From: Comamonas sp. B21-038
GTDB lineage: Bacteria > Pseudomonadota > Gammaproteobacteria > Burkholderiales > Burkholderiaceae_C
Reading direction: 5' to 3'
NCBI RefSeq assembly: GCF_022387135.1
Contig: NZ_CP092462.1
Location: 3,534,001-3,598,000 of the forward strand
Length of the DNA: 64,000 nt
The stretch's first letter is position 1. Each line of letters opens with the position of its first letter. Under the pieces are notes generated by a model. It ran no database searches. It was not told the DNA's origin and worked only from the letters and a program-made list of their open reading frames with translations. The position numbers and the translations under genes were made by a program. Shown here piece after piece: positions 34,966 to 45,086 of the stretch.

Positions 34966-36195
34966 TCAGGCAGCGGCCTGGCGCTTTTGCAAGGCCGCAC
35001 GGCCGGTGTTGCTGCGGATCAGGCTGTTGGACGGCGAATGGATCTGGCTGCACAGCACATTGCGCAGATGGCGCTCCAGCGGATTGCGCCGCGCCAGGCC
35101 GTGGTTGCCGGCCAGCTCCAGCGCCAGCTGTGCCACGCGCAGCGCGTTGTCCACCGCCACATGCTTGGCCACGGCCACCAGGCCATCGGGCGCGGTGCCG
35201 CTGTCGTAGGCGCGGGCATGGCTGTCCAGCAGCCAGTCGCTGGTCTGCAGCAGCACCTCGATCTCGCCAAACTTTTCCTGCACGGTGGTAAGCGATGCCA
35301 GGTTGGCACCGCCCAGTGCGCTGGGGCGGCGCTGGTTCAGAAACGCGCCCAGCCAATCGCGGGCCGAGCGCGCTGCGCCGTCATATACCGTGGCCACCAG
35401 GCTGAAGTACCAGGCAATGCCATGGGCCTCACGCTGCAGGCCCAGGCTGGCCGGGCGCAGGCCTACCGCATGGTGGTCGGGCACCCAGGCGCCGTCGAGC
35501 ACCAAGTCCTGGCTGACGGTGGCGCGCATGCCCATGGGGTTCCAGGTGTCCAGCAGGCGGGCACCGGCCGTATCTCGGGGCAGCACAAAGCTGCCCAGGC
35601 GCGGCTCGGGCTCGTCGGTCACGGCCAGCACGCTGATCCAGGCCAACAGCGGCCCGCCGGTCACATAGACCTTGTGGCCGCTCAGCTGCCAGCCACCGGC
35701 CACGCGCCTGGCCCGCGCCGCCGGCAGGCCGCCGTGCGAGGGCGAGCCCAGCTCCGGCTCCACCTGGGCGGCGTTGAGCAACGCGGGGCCTTGCAGGCTG
35801 GCCGCTATCAGCTCGTCCGCCAGCGCTGCCGGCCACTCGCCCTGCGCTGCGCGCTGCGAGCGGGCAATGGCCGCATGGTTGCTGTAGTGCATCGCCAAAA
35901 TCAAGGCCACCGCCGGGTCGCCCTGGGCAATGGCCCCGACCACCGCACGGGCGCTGGCCAGGCCCGCGCCATGGCCACCGGCCTCGCGGGCAATGGTCAG
36001 CCGCAGCAAGTCGGCCTGGTGCAGCAGCGCAAACTGCGGCGCCGGCGCCGCGCCACTGGCATCATGCGCCTCCGCCAGTGCGGCCAGCTCGGCGATCAGC
36101 GCCTGCGCGCGGGCCAGCAAGCGGGCCTCGTCCAAGGCCGGGCCCGGGCTGGCCGTATCCAGGGGCTGCTGCAGCGCTTGCAGCACGGCGCTCAT
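34966..36195 (-). CDS. Acyl-CoA dehydrogenase-fold flavoprotein (possible flavin monooxygenase)
   Basis: 409 residues. The ACAD fold is recognisable by VALILAMHYSNHAAI, the middle segment GWQLSGHKVYVTGG, NPMGMRATVSQDLVLDGAWVP and the C-terminal helix LALELAGNHGLARRNPLERHLRNVL. The catalytic Glu of true acyl-CoA dehydrogenases is not evident, as in the DszC/SfnB group that use FMNH2 and oxygen. In this setting oxidation of sulfur or of a carbon-sulfur bond is plausible but unproven. Its start codon overlaps the stop of the amidase gene (ATGA). It is a distant relative of the second ACAD-like gene at 46.1 kb. Confidence 0.82.
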   Translation of the reverse strand: MSAVLQALQQPLDTASPGPALDEARLLARAQALIAELAALAEAHDASGAAPAPQFALLHQADLLRLTIAREAGGHGAGLASARAVVGAIAQGDPAVALILAMHYSNHAAIARSQRAAQGEWPAALADELIAASLQGPALLNAAQVEPELGSPSHGGLPAARARRVAGGWQLSGHKVYVTGGPLLAWISVLAVTDEPEPRLGSFVLPRDTAGARLLDTWNPMGMRATVSQDLVLDGAWVPDHHAVGLRPASLGLQREAHGIAWYFSLVATVYDGAARSARDWLGAFLNQRRPSALGGANLASLTTVQEKFGEIEVLLQTSDWLLDSHARAYDSGTAPDGLVAVAKHVAVDNALRVAQLALELAGNHGLARRNPLERHLRNVLCSQIHSPSNSLIRSNTGRAALQKRQAAA

Positions 36196-37745
36196 GCATC
36201 CCCCTGCGCATAGCGGGGCGGCACCACAAAGCCGCCCTGGGCCTGCTCCCAGGCATGGGCAAAGGCAATGGTCGTGCGGTCTTCCAGATAGGGGCCGACC
36301 ACCTGGGCGCTGATGGGCAGGCCGTCATCATCGAGCCCGACCGGGAAACTGGTCGCAGGCAGGCCCGGCAGCACTGGCAAGCCGGCCCAGTAAAACAGCT
36401 CGCGAAAGCCGATGTGGCGCACCCCATCGGCATAGGCCACCGGAAAGCGGCGCTCTTCCTTGTGGCCTTGCTGCTGGTGCGCAAAGGCCGGGGTGGGCGC
36501 CACAGGGGTCAGCACCACGTCATAGTCCTTGAACAGCTGCTCCCACTGGTGGCTCAGCGCATGGCGGTGCTCGTTGTCCTGCAGCCAGGTGGCATGGGGC
36601 AGGCTGGGCGCGCGCAGCAACGCGGCCTCGGCGCTGCGGTCATCGGGCTCCAGCTCGGCCAGGCGCTGCTGCTGTGCTTCGGTCAGCGGCGCGCCATGGG
36701 CGACGGACGAGCCCAGCAGGCTGCGGTAGGTGCGGTGCTGCTCACTCAGGTCGGGGCGCTGCGCAGGAGGCAGATCGCGCCACTGCGTGGTCTGCACGCC
36801 TTGCGCTTGCAAGGCGCTGACCACCCTGGTGATCACCAGCTGCTCGGACAGACTCGCCTCCTGGCCCGGCCAGGCGCCCAGCACCAGCACCCGAAAATCC
36901 TGCAGCCGCTGGTGGCGCGGCGGCGGCAGGCTCGCCTGCCAGCCTTTGGCCTGCAGCGGATCGAGGTTGAGCAGCTGAGCCAGCGCCAGCTCCAGGTCCA
37001 GCGCCGTGCGCGCCAGCGGCCCAGCCACCGACAGGTCGCGCGCGGCAAAGCGCCCTTGCGGCGCGCCGGTGCCGCGCATCGAGATCAGCCCATAGCTGGT
37101 CTTGTGGCCAAACACGCCGTTGAAGTGGGCGGGAATGCGCACCGAGCCGCCAATGTCCGTGCCCAGCTCCAGCGCCACAAAGCCGGCGGCCACGGCCGCT
37201 GCGCTGCCGCCCGACGAGCCACCGGGCGTGCGCTGCAGATCCCAGGGGTTGTTGCTGCTGCCGTAGACCGCGTTGTAGCTTTGCAGATCGCTCAGCGCCA
37301 GCGGCACATTGCTCTTGCCGATCAGCACCGCGCCGGCCGCCCGCAACGCCGCCACCGCAGGCGCATCCTGCCGGGCGATATTGCTGCGGTAGTCCGGGTT
37401 GCCCACGGTGGTGGGCAGGCCGGCAACGTCAAAGTTTTCCTTCACGGTGATCGGCAGGCCCAACAGCGGTTTGCGCTCGCCCCGCTGCAAGGCGGCGTCT
37501 GCCGCCTGGGCATCGCGCCGGGCCTGTTCAATCGCCCGCACCGGGATCGCGTTGAGCTCGCCATCATGGCGCTCGATGCGGGCCAGCGCCTGCTCCAGCA
37601 GCTGGACCGCGCTGACGCGGCCATCGGCCAGTGCCTGCAGCTGCTCACGGGCGCTGGCAAAGGCCAGGCTGGCGGCAATGCCCTGGGCCGCTGCCGCGCT
37701 CTCACCGAGGGTGGTTTCGTTGGGAAAGTCGATGGTCGTCGTCAT
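36192..37745 (-). CDS. Amidase (amidase-signature family)
   Basis: 517 residues. The Ser-cisSer-Lys triad is visible: Lys in GLPITVKENFDVAG, and the two serines in TPGGSSGGSAAAVAAG and ELGTDIGGSVRIPAHFNGVFGHK. It hydrolyses an amide to acid and amine in the cytoplasm. It is translationally coupled both ways: its ATG overlaps the stop of the upstream binding-protein gene and its stop overlaps the downstream ACAD-like gene. An amidase in this cluster suggests that the imported compound carries an amide bond. Confidence 0.93.
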   Translation of the reverse strand: MTTTIDFPNETTLGESAAAAQGIAASLAFASAREQLQALADGRVSAVQLLEQALARIERHDGELNAIPVRAIEQARRDAQAADAALQRGERKPLLGLPITVKENFDVAGLPTTVGNPDYRSNIARQDAPAVAALRAAGAVLIGKSNVPLALSDLQSYNAVYGSSNNPWDLQRTPGGSSGGSAAAVAAGFVALELGTDIGGSVRIPAHFNGVFGHKTSYGLISMRGTGAPQGRFAARDLSVAGPLARTALDLELALAQLLNLDPLQAKGWQASLPPPRHQRLQDFRVLVLGAWPGQEASLSEQLVITRVVSALQAQGVQTTQWRDLPPAQRPDLSEQHRTYRSLLGSSVAHGAPLTEAQQQRLAELEPDDRSAEAALLRAPSLPHATWLQDNEHRHALSHQWEQLFKDYDVVLTPVAPTPAFAHQQQGHKEERRFPVAYADGVRHIGFRELFYWAGLPVLPGLPATSFPVGLDDDGLPISAQVVGPYLEDRTTIAFAHAWEQAQGGFVVPPRYAQGDA

Positions 37746-39331
37746 TTGCTAGCCTCCAGCCACAGGTCAGAAAAGTCTCCAGACGTCAGGTCAATGCTGT
37801 TGTTGAGCCCATGCACCCGCGTGCTGTGTACCCGCAGCGCAGACGGCACGGTCGCGATCGGGTAGACCGGCAGATCACGGCCCACAATCTGCTGAATCTC
37901 GCGGAACTGCGCGGCACGCTTGGCCTCGTCCACCTCGACAGCAGCCTGGCGGAACAGGTTGTCCACCTGCGGGTTGTTGTAGTGCGAGGCATTGATCCAG
38001 ATCAGCGGGTTCTTGATGCCGTCGGACCAGTAGATGCGCTGCACGCCCACCGATGGATCAAACAAGCGGCCCAGGCCGTTGAGGTTCAGGTCAAACTCGC
38101 GCGCGGTATAGGCACGCTTGAGGAAGGTGGGCAGGTCGCCATCCAGAATGTCCACCTTGATGCCCACACGGTTCAGCGCCGAGCGCAGGTACTCCGACGT
38201 CTGCTTGAACTGCGCGCCGGGGATGTAGGTGAGCTTGAGCGCAAAGCGCTGGCCGTTGGCCTGGCGCGGGTAGCCGGCAGCATCGAGCAGCTGGTTGGCG
38301 CGGGCCACATCAAAGCCGTAGTTGAACTGGCTGTCGTCGTAATAGGCGCCCAGCACCTTGGGGACGGGCGAGTTCACCAGCTCGGCCTGCTTGTAGTAGA
38401 CGTTGTTGACGATGAAGTTGCGGTCGACCGCATGGGCAATCGCATGGCGCACCTCGGGCTTGGCCAGCACCGGGTTCTCGACGTTGAACTCCAGGAACGA
38501 CGCGTTGTTCAGGAACGCGTCATAGCTGGCATCGAGCTTGAGGTTGGGCTTTTGCAGCAAGCGGCCCAGGTCGGCCAGGGCCAGGTTCTGCGCCACATCG
38601 GCCTCACCCGTTTCGATGGCTGCCGAGATCGCCGCCGGGTCACGCACAAAGCGGATCACCACCCGGTCCACATGGGGCACACCGGGGCGCCAGTAGTTCG
38701 GGTTGCGCTTGAGGATCACATGGCTGCCGCGCACCCATTGTTCAAAAATGAACGGGCCTGTACCGACCGGCGCATTGGCGTTGGGGCTGCCCAGCGGGTC
38801 GCCATCGCCATAGCGGTGCGCCGGCACGATCGGCAGCTCTGCCGACGACAGCGACTTGAGCAGAAACGGCGCAGGCTTGGACAGCACCAGCACCGCCGTG
38901 TGTGCGTCGGGCGTATCGACCCGCTCCAGGTTCTGCAAAGTGATGCGGCCACGCGGGCCCAGCTTTTTCTGGGTCAGGAACGAGTAGCGCACATCGGCCG
39001 AGCTGAAGTCGCGCCCATCATGGAACTTGACGCCCTCACGCAGCTTGAAGCGGTACTGCAGACCATCGGGGCTGACCGTCCAGGACGTGGCCAGCAGCGG
39101 CTGGGGCTGGAACTTGGCGTCATAGCGCAGCAGGCCTTCGGTGATCTTGGCGCTGACATCGCGGTTGTCGGTCTTGGTATCGAGAAAGGACACCAGCGAG
39201 GTCGGCTCCTGCGCGACGACGGAGGTGACCGTGCCGCCCTTGACGGGCGTGGCGGGTGCCTGGGCATAGGCCGCGCCGAAAGTGCTGGCGGTCAGCAGGC
39301 CCCAGGCCAGGTTTTTGTAGAGAGTTCGCAT
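37742..39331 (-). CDS. Peptide-type ABC transporter substrate-binding protein (SBP family 5)
   Basis: 529 residues from the ATG followed by a Sec signal peptide (LAWGLLTASTFGAAYAQ). A much longer upstream frame is rejected because it has no family features. Motifs: GGTVTSVVAQEPTSLVSF, EGLLRYDAKFQPQPLLATSW, FKLREGVKFHDGRDFSSADV, GTGPFIFEQWVRGSHVILKRNPNYW. It closely resembles the second receptor of this operon but has a different export signal. Two receptors sharing one permease set would broaden the substrate range. Confidence 0.92.
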   Translation of the reverse strand: MRTLYKNLAWGLLTASTFGAAYAQAPATPVKGGTVTSVVAQEPTSLVSFLDTKTDNRDVSAKITEGLLRYDAKFQPQPLLATSWTVSPDGLQYRFKLREGVKFHDGRDFSSADVRYSFLTQKKLGPRGRITLQNLERVDTPDAHTAVLVLSKPAPFLLKSLSSAELPIVPAHRYGDGDPLGSPNANAPVGTGPFIFEQWVRGSHVILKRNPNYWRPGVPHVDRVVIRFVRDPAAISAAIETGEADVAQNLALADLGRLLQKPNLKLDASYDAFLNNASFLEFNVENPVLAKPEVRHAIAHAVDRNFIVNNVYYKQAELVNSPVPKVLGAYYDDSQFNYGFDVARANQLLDAAGYPRQANGQRFALKLTYIPGAQFKQTSEYLRSALNRVGIKVDILDGDLPTFLKRAYTAREFDLNLNGLGRLFDPSVGVQRIYWSDGIKNPLIWINASHYNNPQVDNLFRQAAVEVDEAKRAAQFREIQQIVGRDLPVYPIATVPSALRVHSTRVHGLNNSIDLTSGDFSDLWLEASK

Positions 39332-39441
39332 GGGCAATGGTCCAGGAGAGAAGGCGCAGTCAAAGCGCAGATAACACGCAAAAAGCGCAAAGAAAAACGG
39401 GAGAGACGGCGAACGTCTGTGGATAAAGCTGTGCGCAGTGC

Positions 39442-40626
39442 TTAGAAGCGCAGGCCGGCCTGCTTCATCAGCGGCAGAATGCGGTCGCCAAAAAATTCCA
39501 GATCGGGCTTGAAGTCGAAGAAGCTCAGCTGCAGCCCATCGATGCCGGCGCGCTTGAGTTGGACAAACTGCTCGACCACCTGCTCGGGCGTGCCAATCAC
39601 TTCGATGTTGCCGCCGATGGCGCGGCGCTTGGGGGCATCGAGCGCCGTGCGGCCGCGCCAGGCATGGGCATCGCTCTTCAAGCTGCTGAAGCCGTCCGGG
39701 GTGCGCTGGTCCTGGTGGGCCACGATGGCATCGTGGTAGGCCCAGGTCTCCGCCTCGGTGCCGCGGCTGATGACCATCGGGTTGAGCAAGGTGCGCACGT
39801 TGCGGCCGGCATTGCGCGCCTCTTGCTTGACGCGGGCCGCATGGGCGGGCAGCACCTCGATGGCACGGGCAAAGTCCGATGCGCCGGGGCTGGTGATGAA
39901 GACCAGGTCCGAATGCCGGGCCGCAAAGGCAATGCCCGCATCCGAGCCGGTGGCGTTGACCAGCGCAGGCCGGCCAAAGCGCGGCTTGGGGCTGACAAAG
40001 CCGCCCCCCAGCTTCCACGGCGAGATGCCTTCGAACGAGTAGTTCTCGTCATAGGACCACAGGCGCTGCACGACCTCGATGAACTCCGAGGCCAGGTCAT
40101 AGCGCCGGTCATGCTCGATCTGGTCCCAGCCAAACATCTTGTGCTCCACCTCGCGGTGGCCGGTGACGATATTGATGCCCCAGCGCCCGCCCGAGATGTG
40201 GTCCAGGGTCGCACCCCACTTGGCCAGGTGCAGCGGGTGCAGCGGGCCGTAGAGCACATGGATGGTCGAGATCAGCATGATGCGCCGGGTGACCGAGGTC
40301 AGCGCCGCCGTGGTGGCAAACGAATCCAGCGCATCCCCATTGAACACCCCGCCATAGCCGCCCTTGGGCAGCCACTGCGACAGCGCAAACACCAGATCGA
40401 ACCCCAGGTCTTCCGCCTTCAGCACCAGGTCCTTGTTGTAGTCAAAGCGCCAGTCGGTGCTGCGCGGCAGGGTCGAGGCACTCCAGCCGCCCGCCTGGAT
40501 CGGCAGAAACAGGCCCAGCAGAATGGGCTGCGCAAAGGCCTGCGACAGGGGGCTGTCCGGAAAATCCAGCGGCGAGGCGAATGTCTCTCGATCAGCGAGC
40601 GTATCCAGGGGTATTGCAGAGTTCAT
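39442..40626 (-). CDS. Luciferase-like flavin-dependent monooxygenase (SfnG/SsuD/DszA group)
   Basis: 394 residues of the LLM class, TIM-barrel enzymes using FMNH2 and oxygen. Family features: WRFDYNKDLVLKAEDLGFD near the N-terminus, LISTIHVLYGPLHPLHLAKW, DHISGGRWGINIVTGHREVE and YDLASEFIEVVQRLW. It is closest in style to dimethylsulfone and alkanesulfonate monooxygenases, which oxidatively release sulfite or sulfinate. It is 110 bases upstream of the first binding-protein gene on the same strand, so it may head the operon, and it faces the divergent permease operon. No flavin reductase is encoded nearby. Confidence 0.85.
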   Translation of the reverse strand: MNSAIPLDTLADRETFASPLDFPDSPLSQAFAQPILLGLFLPIQAGGWSASTLPRSTDWRFDYNKDLVLKAEDLGFDLVFALSQWLPKGGYGGVFNGDALDSFATTAALTSVTRRIMLISTIHVLYGPLHPLHLAKWGATLDHISGGRWGINIVTGHREVEHKMFGWDQIEHDRRYDLASEFIEVVQRLWSYDENYSFEGISPWKLGGGFVSPKPRFGRPALVNATGSDAGIAFAARHSDLVFITSPGASDFARAIEVLPAHAARVKQEARNAGRNVRTLLNPMVISRGTEAETWAYHDAIVAHQDQRTPDGFSSLKSDAHAWRGRTALDAPKRRAIGGNIEVIGTPEQVVEQFVQLKRAGIDGLQLSFFDFKPDLEFFGDRILPLMKQAGLRF

Positions 40627-41060
40627 GGAGCGGCCAGGGGGTTTCACGACAAAGGACGGTAAACCGGCATAGAGGTAAACCGGGGATTTCACCGTCCGCA
40701 TTGGCTTGAATAATCCCATGAATCAGCAGCGTGTTCTTGCGCCGATTTTGCATTTGCATATTTAAAAATCAGCCATCAACGCTGGCATGCAAATCCCCAC
40801 CAAAGCACAGTGCCAACGTACAGCGCAGCCCCTTGCCACCGCTTATAGCTTTCAAGTATGTGCTGCCAAGCAAACAAAATATGCGCTTTTGGGTTCACAT
40901 CCGCTTGAAAAACTTTGGCGAGCAGCCACCAACCAATAAAAATCAGATACCGATATTTGTTATTTAGTTTGCACCTTTTGATATATGAAATGGCATGCTG
41001 CAAATACCGGAGATAAGGCAGGAACGCTCCTATCATGCACAGGGTCACCCCCGATCAATA
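40627..41060. promoter_or_regulatory. 434-base AT-rich divergent control region of the organosulfur-type cluster
   Basis: Base composition drops clearly below the flanks. It contains AT runs such as TTTGCATATTTAAAAATC (about 40755) and TTTTGATATATGAAATGG (about 40976), good places for promoters. CysB/Cbl-type sites are too degenerate to assign by eye and no -24/-12 promoter with correct spacing was found. No regulator gene lies in the cluster, so control is probably by a global sulfur regulator (inference). Confidence 0.55.
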
Positions 41061-42053
41061 ATGCGCATGAATACCCTCCCCCGTTTATTGCGATCGCTCT
41101 GGTTCAATGCCAAATATGCAGTACCCACGGTGCTGGGCGTAGCGATTTTGAACTTTCTGCTGCTGCAGCTCACACCCGGTGATGCGGCCGATGTGATGGC
41201 CGGCGAATCCGGCGCGGCCACGGCCGAGACCCTGGCGGCGCTGCGCTCACGCTTTGGGCTGGATCTGAGCGTGCTGGAGCAGCTGCAGGCCTACCTGGGC
41301 AACCTGGCGCATTTCAGCCTGGGTTTTTCGCCGCGCTACAACATGCCGGTGATGGAGCTGATCGGCCAGCGCCTGCCCAGCACCTTGCTGCTGATGGGCC
41401 TGGCGCTGGCGATTGCCCTGAGCCTGGGCATTGCGCTGGGCACGGCGATGGCCTACTTTGCCGGCCGCCTGCCGGACCGCCTGCTGTCGGTGCTGTCGCT
41501 GCTGTTCTATTCGGTGCCGGGCTTCTGGACCGGGCTGATGCTGATCGTGCTGTTCTCGGTCAAGCTCGGCTGGCTGCCCAGCGGCGGCTCGGCCAGCATC
41601 GGCTCGCAGCTGAGTGGCGTGGCCGCCGTGCTCGACCAGCTGCGCTACATGGTGCTGCCTGCCACGTCGCTCGCCCTCTTCTATGTAGCGATCTATGCGC
41701 GCCTGACCCGCGCAGCGATGCTGGAGGTGCAGTCGCAGGACTTTGTGCGCACCGCCGCGGCCAAGGGCCTCTCGCCCTGGCGCATCACCGTGCGCCATGT
41801 GCTGCGCAATGCGCTGCTGCCGGTGACCACGATGGCCGGCATGCACCTGGGCGGCATGCTCGGCGGCGCGGTGGTAGTCGAGACCGTCTACAGCTGGCCG
41901 GGCCTGGGGCGTCTGGCCTTCGAGGCCGTACTGAGCCGCGATTTCAGCGTGCTGATGGGTGTGCTGTTTCTCTCTTCCCTGCTGGTGATCGCCGCCAATG
42001 TGCTGGTCGATCTGCTGCATGCCTGGCTGGATCCCCGAATCGAGGTGCGCTGA
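41061..42053 (+). CDS. Peptide-type ABC transporter permease (DppB-like)
   Basis: 330 residues with six transmembrane helices. The N-terminal FNAKYAVPTVLGVAILNFLLLQLTPGD and C-terminal ETVYSWPGLGRLAFEAVLSRDF are conserved DppB/OppB features, and the ATPase-contact loop includes TAAAKGLSPWRITVRHVLRNALLPV. The start is at the first of two close ATGs. Its stop overlaps the DppC-like start by one base. First gene of the plus-strand operon dppB-C-D-F, aldo/keto reductase, DszC-like. Confidence 0.93.
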   Translation: MRMNTLPRLLRSLWFNAKYAVPTVLGVAILNFLLLQLTPGDAADVMAGESGAATAETLAALRSRFGLDLSVLEQLQAYLGNLAHFSLGFSPRYNMPVMELIGQRLPSTLLLMGLALAIALSLGIALGTAMAYFAGRLPDRLLSVLSLLFYSVPGFWTGLMLIVLFSVKLGWLPSGGSASIGSQLSGVAAVLDQLRYMVLPATSLALFYVAIYARLTRAAMLEVQSQDFVRTAAAKGLSPWRITVRHVLRNALLPVTTMAGMHLGGMLGGAVVVETVYSWPGLGRLAFEAVLSRDFSVLMGVLFLSSLLVIAANVLVDLLHAWLDPRIEVR

Positions 42054-43078
42054 TGTCTTTGTCTTCCTCTTCCCAGGCGCTGCCGATCCCCCCGGCCGCC
42101 ACCCACCCGCTGGCGGCCGCACAGGCGGCGCACAGCAGCACCAGCAACGCTGAGCCCGATGCCGCGCCCTGGCCCAATCTGCATGCGCCCGACGCGGTGC
42201 GCACCAGCACCAGTGCTGCCAACGCCGGCAGTGGCAGCCAGGGCTACCGCGCGCTGCGCGTGTTCCTGCGCAACCCCACGGCCATGCTGGGCTGCGGCTT
42301 CTTGCTGGCCGTGCTGCTGCTGGCGCTGACCGCGCCCTGGCTCTTTCCCGGTGATCCGCTGGACATGGTGGCCCAGCCCTTTCTCTGGCCCGGCCAGGAT
42401 GCCGCCTACCTGCTGGGTACCGACTCGATGGGCCGCGATGTGGCTGCCGGCATTGCCCATGGCGCGCGTGTGTCGCTGCTGGTGGGCGTGTCGGCCACGT
42501 TGATCGGGCTGAGCCTGGGCATTGGCATTGGCGCCGTCAGCGGCTACTTTGGCGGCTGGGTCGATGACCTGCTGCAGCGCGTGGTGGTGTTGTTCCAGAC
42601 GATTCCCAGCTTTATCTTGCTGGTGGTGCTGGTGGCGATTGCCCAGCCGGCGATCAGCACCATCGTCGTGGCGATTGGCCTGGTGACCTGGCCCACAGTG
42701 GCGCGCCTGGTGCGGGCCGAGTTCCGCGCGCTGCGCCACAAGGAGTTTGTGCTGGCCGCCCGCGCGCTGGGTTACTCGCACAGCCGAATCATCCTGCGCG
42801 AGATGCTGCCCAATGCGCTGCCGCCCATCATCGTCACCTCGTCGGTGATGGTGGCCTCGGCCATCCTGCTGGAATCGGCGCTGTCCTTCATGAGCATGGG
42901 CGACCCGAATGTGGTCAGCTGGGGCAGCATGATCGGCATGGGGCGGGACCTGCTGCGCACCGCCTGGTACCTGACGGCCGCACCGGGCCTGGCCATCGTG
43001 TTTGCCGTGCTGGCCTTCAACCTGATTGGTGATGGCTTGAACGATGCCCTCAACCCCCGTCTGTCGCAGGAGCGCTGA
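42053..43078 (+). CDS. Peptide-type ABC transporter permease (DppC-like)
   Basis: 341 residues. A long Ala/Pro/Ser-rich cytoplasmic N-terminus (about 65 residues) precedes the usual YRALRVFLRNPTAMLG entry and six helices. Family motifs: LGTDSMGRDVAAGIAHGARVSLLVG and AARALGYSHSRIILREMLPN. The long N-terminal tail is unusual; most DppC proteins have 20-40 residues there. It abuts the ATPase gene directly. Confidence 0.92.
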   Translation: MSLSSSSQALPIPPAATHPLAAAQAAHSSTSNAEPDAAPWPNLHAPDAVRTSTSAANAGSGSQGYRALRVFLRNPTAMLGCGFLLAVLLLALTAPWLFPGDPLDMVAQPFLWPGQDAAYLLGTDSMGRDVAAGIAHGARVSLLVGVSATLIGLSLGIGIGAVSGYFGGWVDDLLQRVVVLFQTIPSFILLVVLVAIAQPAISTIVVAIGLVTWPTVARLVRAEFRALRHKEFVLAARALGYSHSRIILREMLPNALPPIIVTSSVMVASAILLESALSFMSMGDPNVVSWGSMIGMGRDLLRTAWYLTAAPGLAIVFAVLAFNLIGDGLNDALNPRLSQER

Positions 43079-44074
<996 letters not shown>

Positions 44075-44081
44075 GACTGCC

Positions 44082-45065
44082 ATGAGCCTGCTGACTGTCA
44101 GCGATCTTCAGACCCATTTCAAACTGCCCAAGGGCGTGCTGCGCGCCGTCGATGGTGTGTCGTTCAGCATTGCCAAGGGCGAGACCGTCGGCCTGGTCGG
44201 CGAATCGGGCTGCGGCAAATCCACCTTGGGCCGCAGCCTGCTGCGGCTGGAGACACCGACGGCCGGCCAGGTGGCGCTGGACGGCGAAGACATTCTGCCG
44301 CTACAAGGCGCGCGCTTGCGCAGCCTGCGCAAGCGCATGCAGATGATCTTCCAGGACCCGTTCGCGTCGCTCAACCCGCGCCACAGCATCGGCAGCATTC
44401 TGGAGACGCCGCTGCAGGTGCATGGCCTGGGTGACCGTGCCCAGCGCCGCCGCCAGGTGGAACGCCTGCTTGACCGCGTGGGCCTGCCGCGCAGTGCGCT
44501 GGGCCGGTACCCGCATGAGTTTTCGGGCGGCCAGCGCCAGCGCCTGGGCATTGCCCGCGCGCTGATGCTGCAGCCCGATCTGGTGGTCTGCGACGAGCCG
44601 GTCTCGGCGCTGGACCTGTCGATCCAGGCGCAGATCCTGAACCTGCTGGTCGAGATGAAGCGCGAGTTTGGCCTGTCCTACCTGTTCATCTCGCATGACC
44701 TGTCGGTCGTGCAGTACTTTGCCGACCGGGTGCTGGTGATGTACCTGGGCCGCATCGTCGAGAGTGCCGACCGCCGCAGCCTGTGGAGCGCTCCGCGCCA
44801 CCCCTACACCCAGGCGCTGCTCGATGCGGTACCGGACCCGAGCCGGCACCGCCAGGTCGCCCCGTTGGGCGGCGACCTGCCCAGCCCGCAGAACCTGCCC
44901 AGCGGCTGCCGCTTTCATCCGCGCTGCCCGCGCGCCACCGCGCTGTGCACCACGCAGGAGCCGCTGCTCAGCGACAGCGGCAACGGCCACCTGGTGGCCT
45001 GCCACCATCCGCAGGCTCCGCAGACCGCTGACACGCGGACCTCCGTCATCTCTTTTGTCCACTAA
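44082..45065 (+). CDS. Peptide-type ABC transporter ATP-binding protein (DppF-like)
   Basis: 327 residues. Walker A GESGCGKSTLG, MIFQDPFASLNPRHSIGSIL, signature FSGGQRQRLGIARAL, Walker B LVVCDEPVSALDLSIQAQ, and the C-terminal SGCRFHPRCPRATALC segment. The ATG seven bases after the previous stop is used; an upstream in-frame extension overlaps dppD and is not family-like. The importer set is complete with the two receptors on the other strand. Confidence 0.94.
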   Translation: MSLLTVSDLQTHFKLPKGVLRAVDGVSFSIAKGETVGLVGESGCGKSTLGRSLLRLETPTAGQVALDGEDILPLQGARLRSLRKRMQMIFQDPFASLNPRHSIGSILETPLQVHGLGDRAQRRRQVERLLDRVGLPRSALGRYPHEFSGGQRQRLGIARALMLQPDLVVCDEPVSALDLSIQAQILNLLVEMKREFGLSYLFISHDLSVVQYFADRVLVMYLGRIVESADRRSLWSAPRHPYTQALLDAVPDPSRHRQVAPLGGDLPSPQNLPSGCRFHPRCPRATALCTTQEPLLSDSGNGHLVACHHPQAPQTADTRTSVISFVH

Positions 45066-45086
45066 CCCTTTGTTGTCTCCATTGCC

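Noticed and set aside
37742-40018. A 758-residue reading of the first binding-protein gene with a long N-terminal extension
   Set aside because: The extension is antisense-like low-complexity sequence overlapping the LLM monooxygenase; the ATG at 39331 is followed directly by a signal peptide.
40975-41005. Possible sigma-54 promoter (TGGCATGCTGCA) ahead of the permease operon
   Set aside because: The GG and GC elements are only about six bases apart instead of ten, so it does not fit a -24/-12 promoter.
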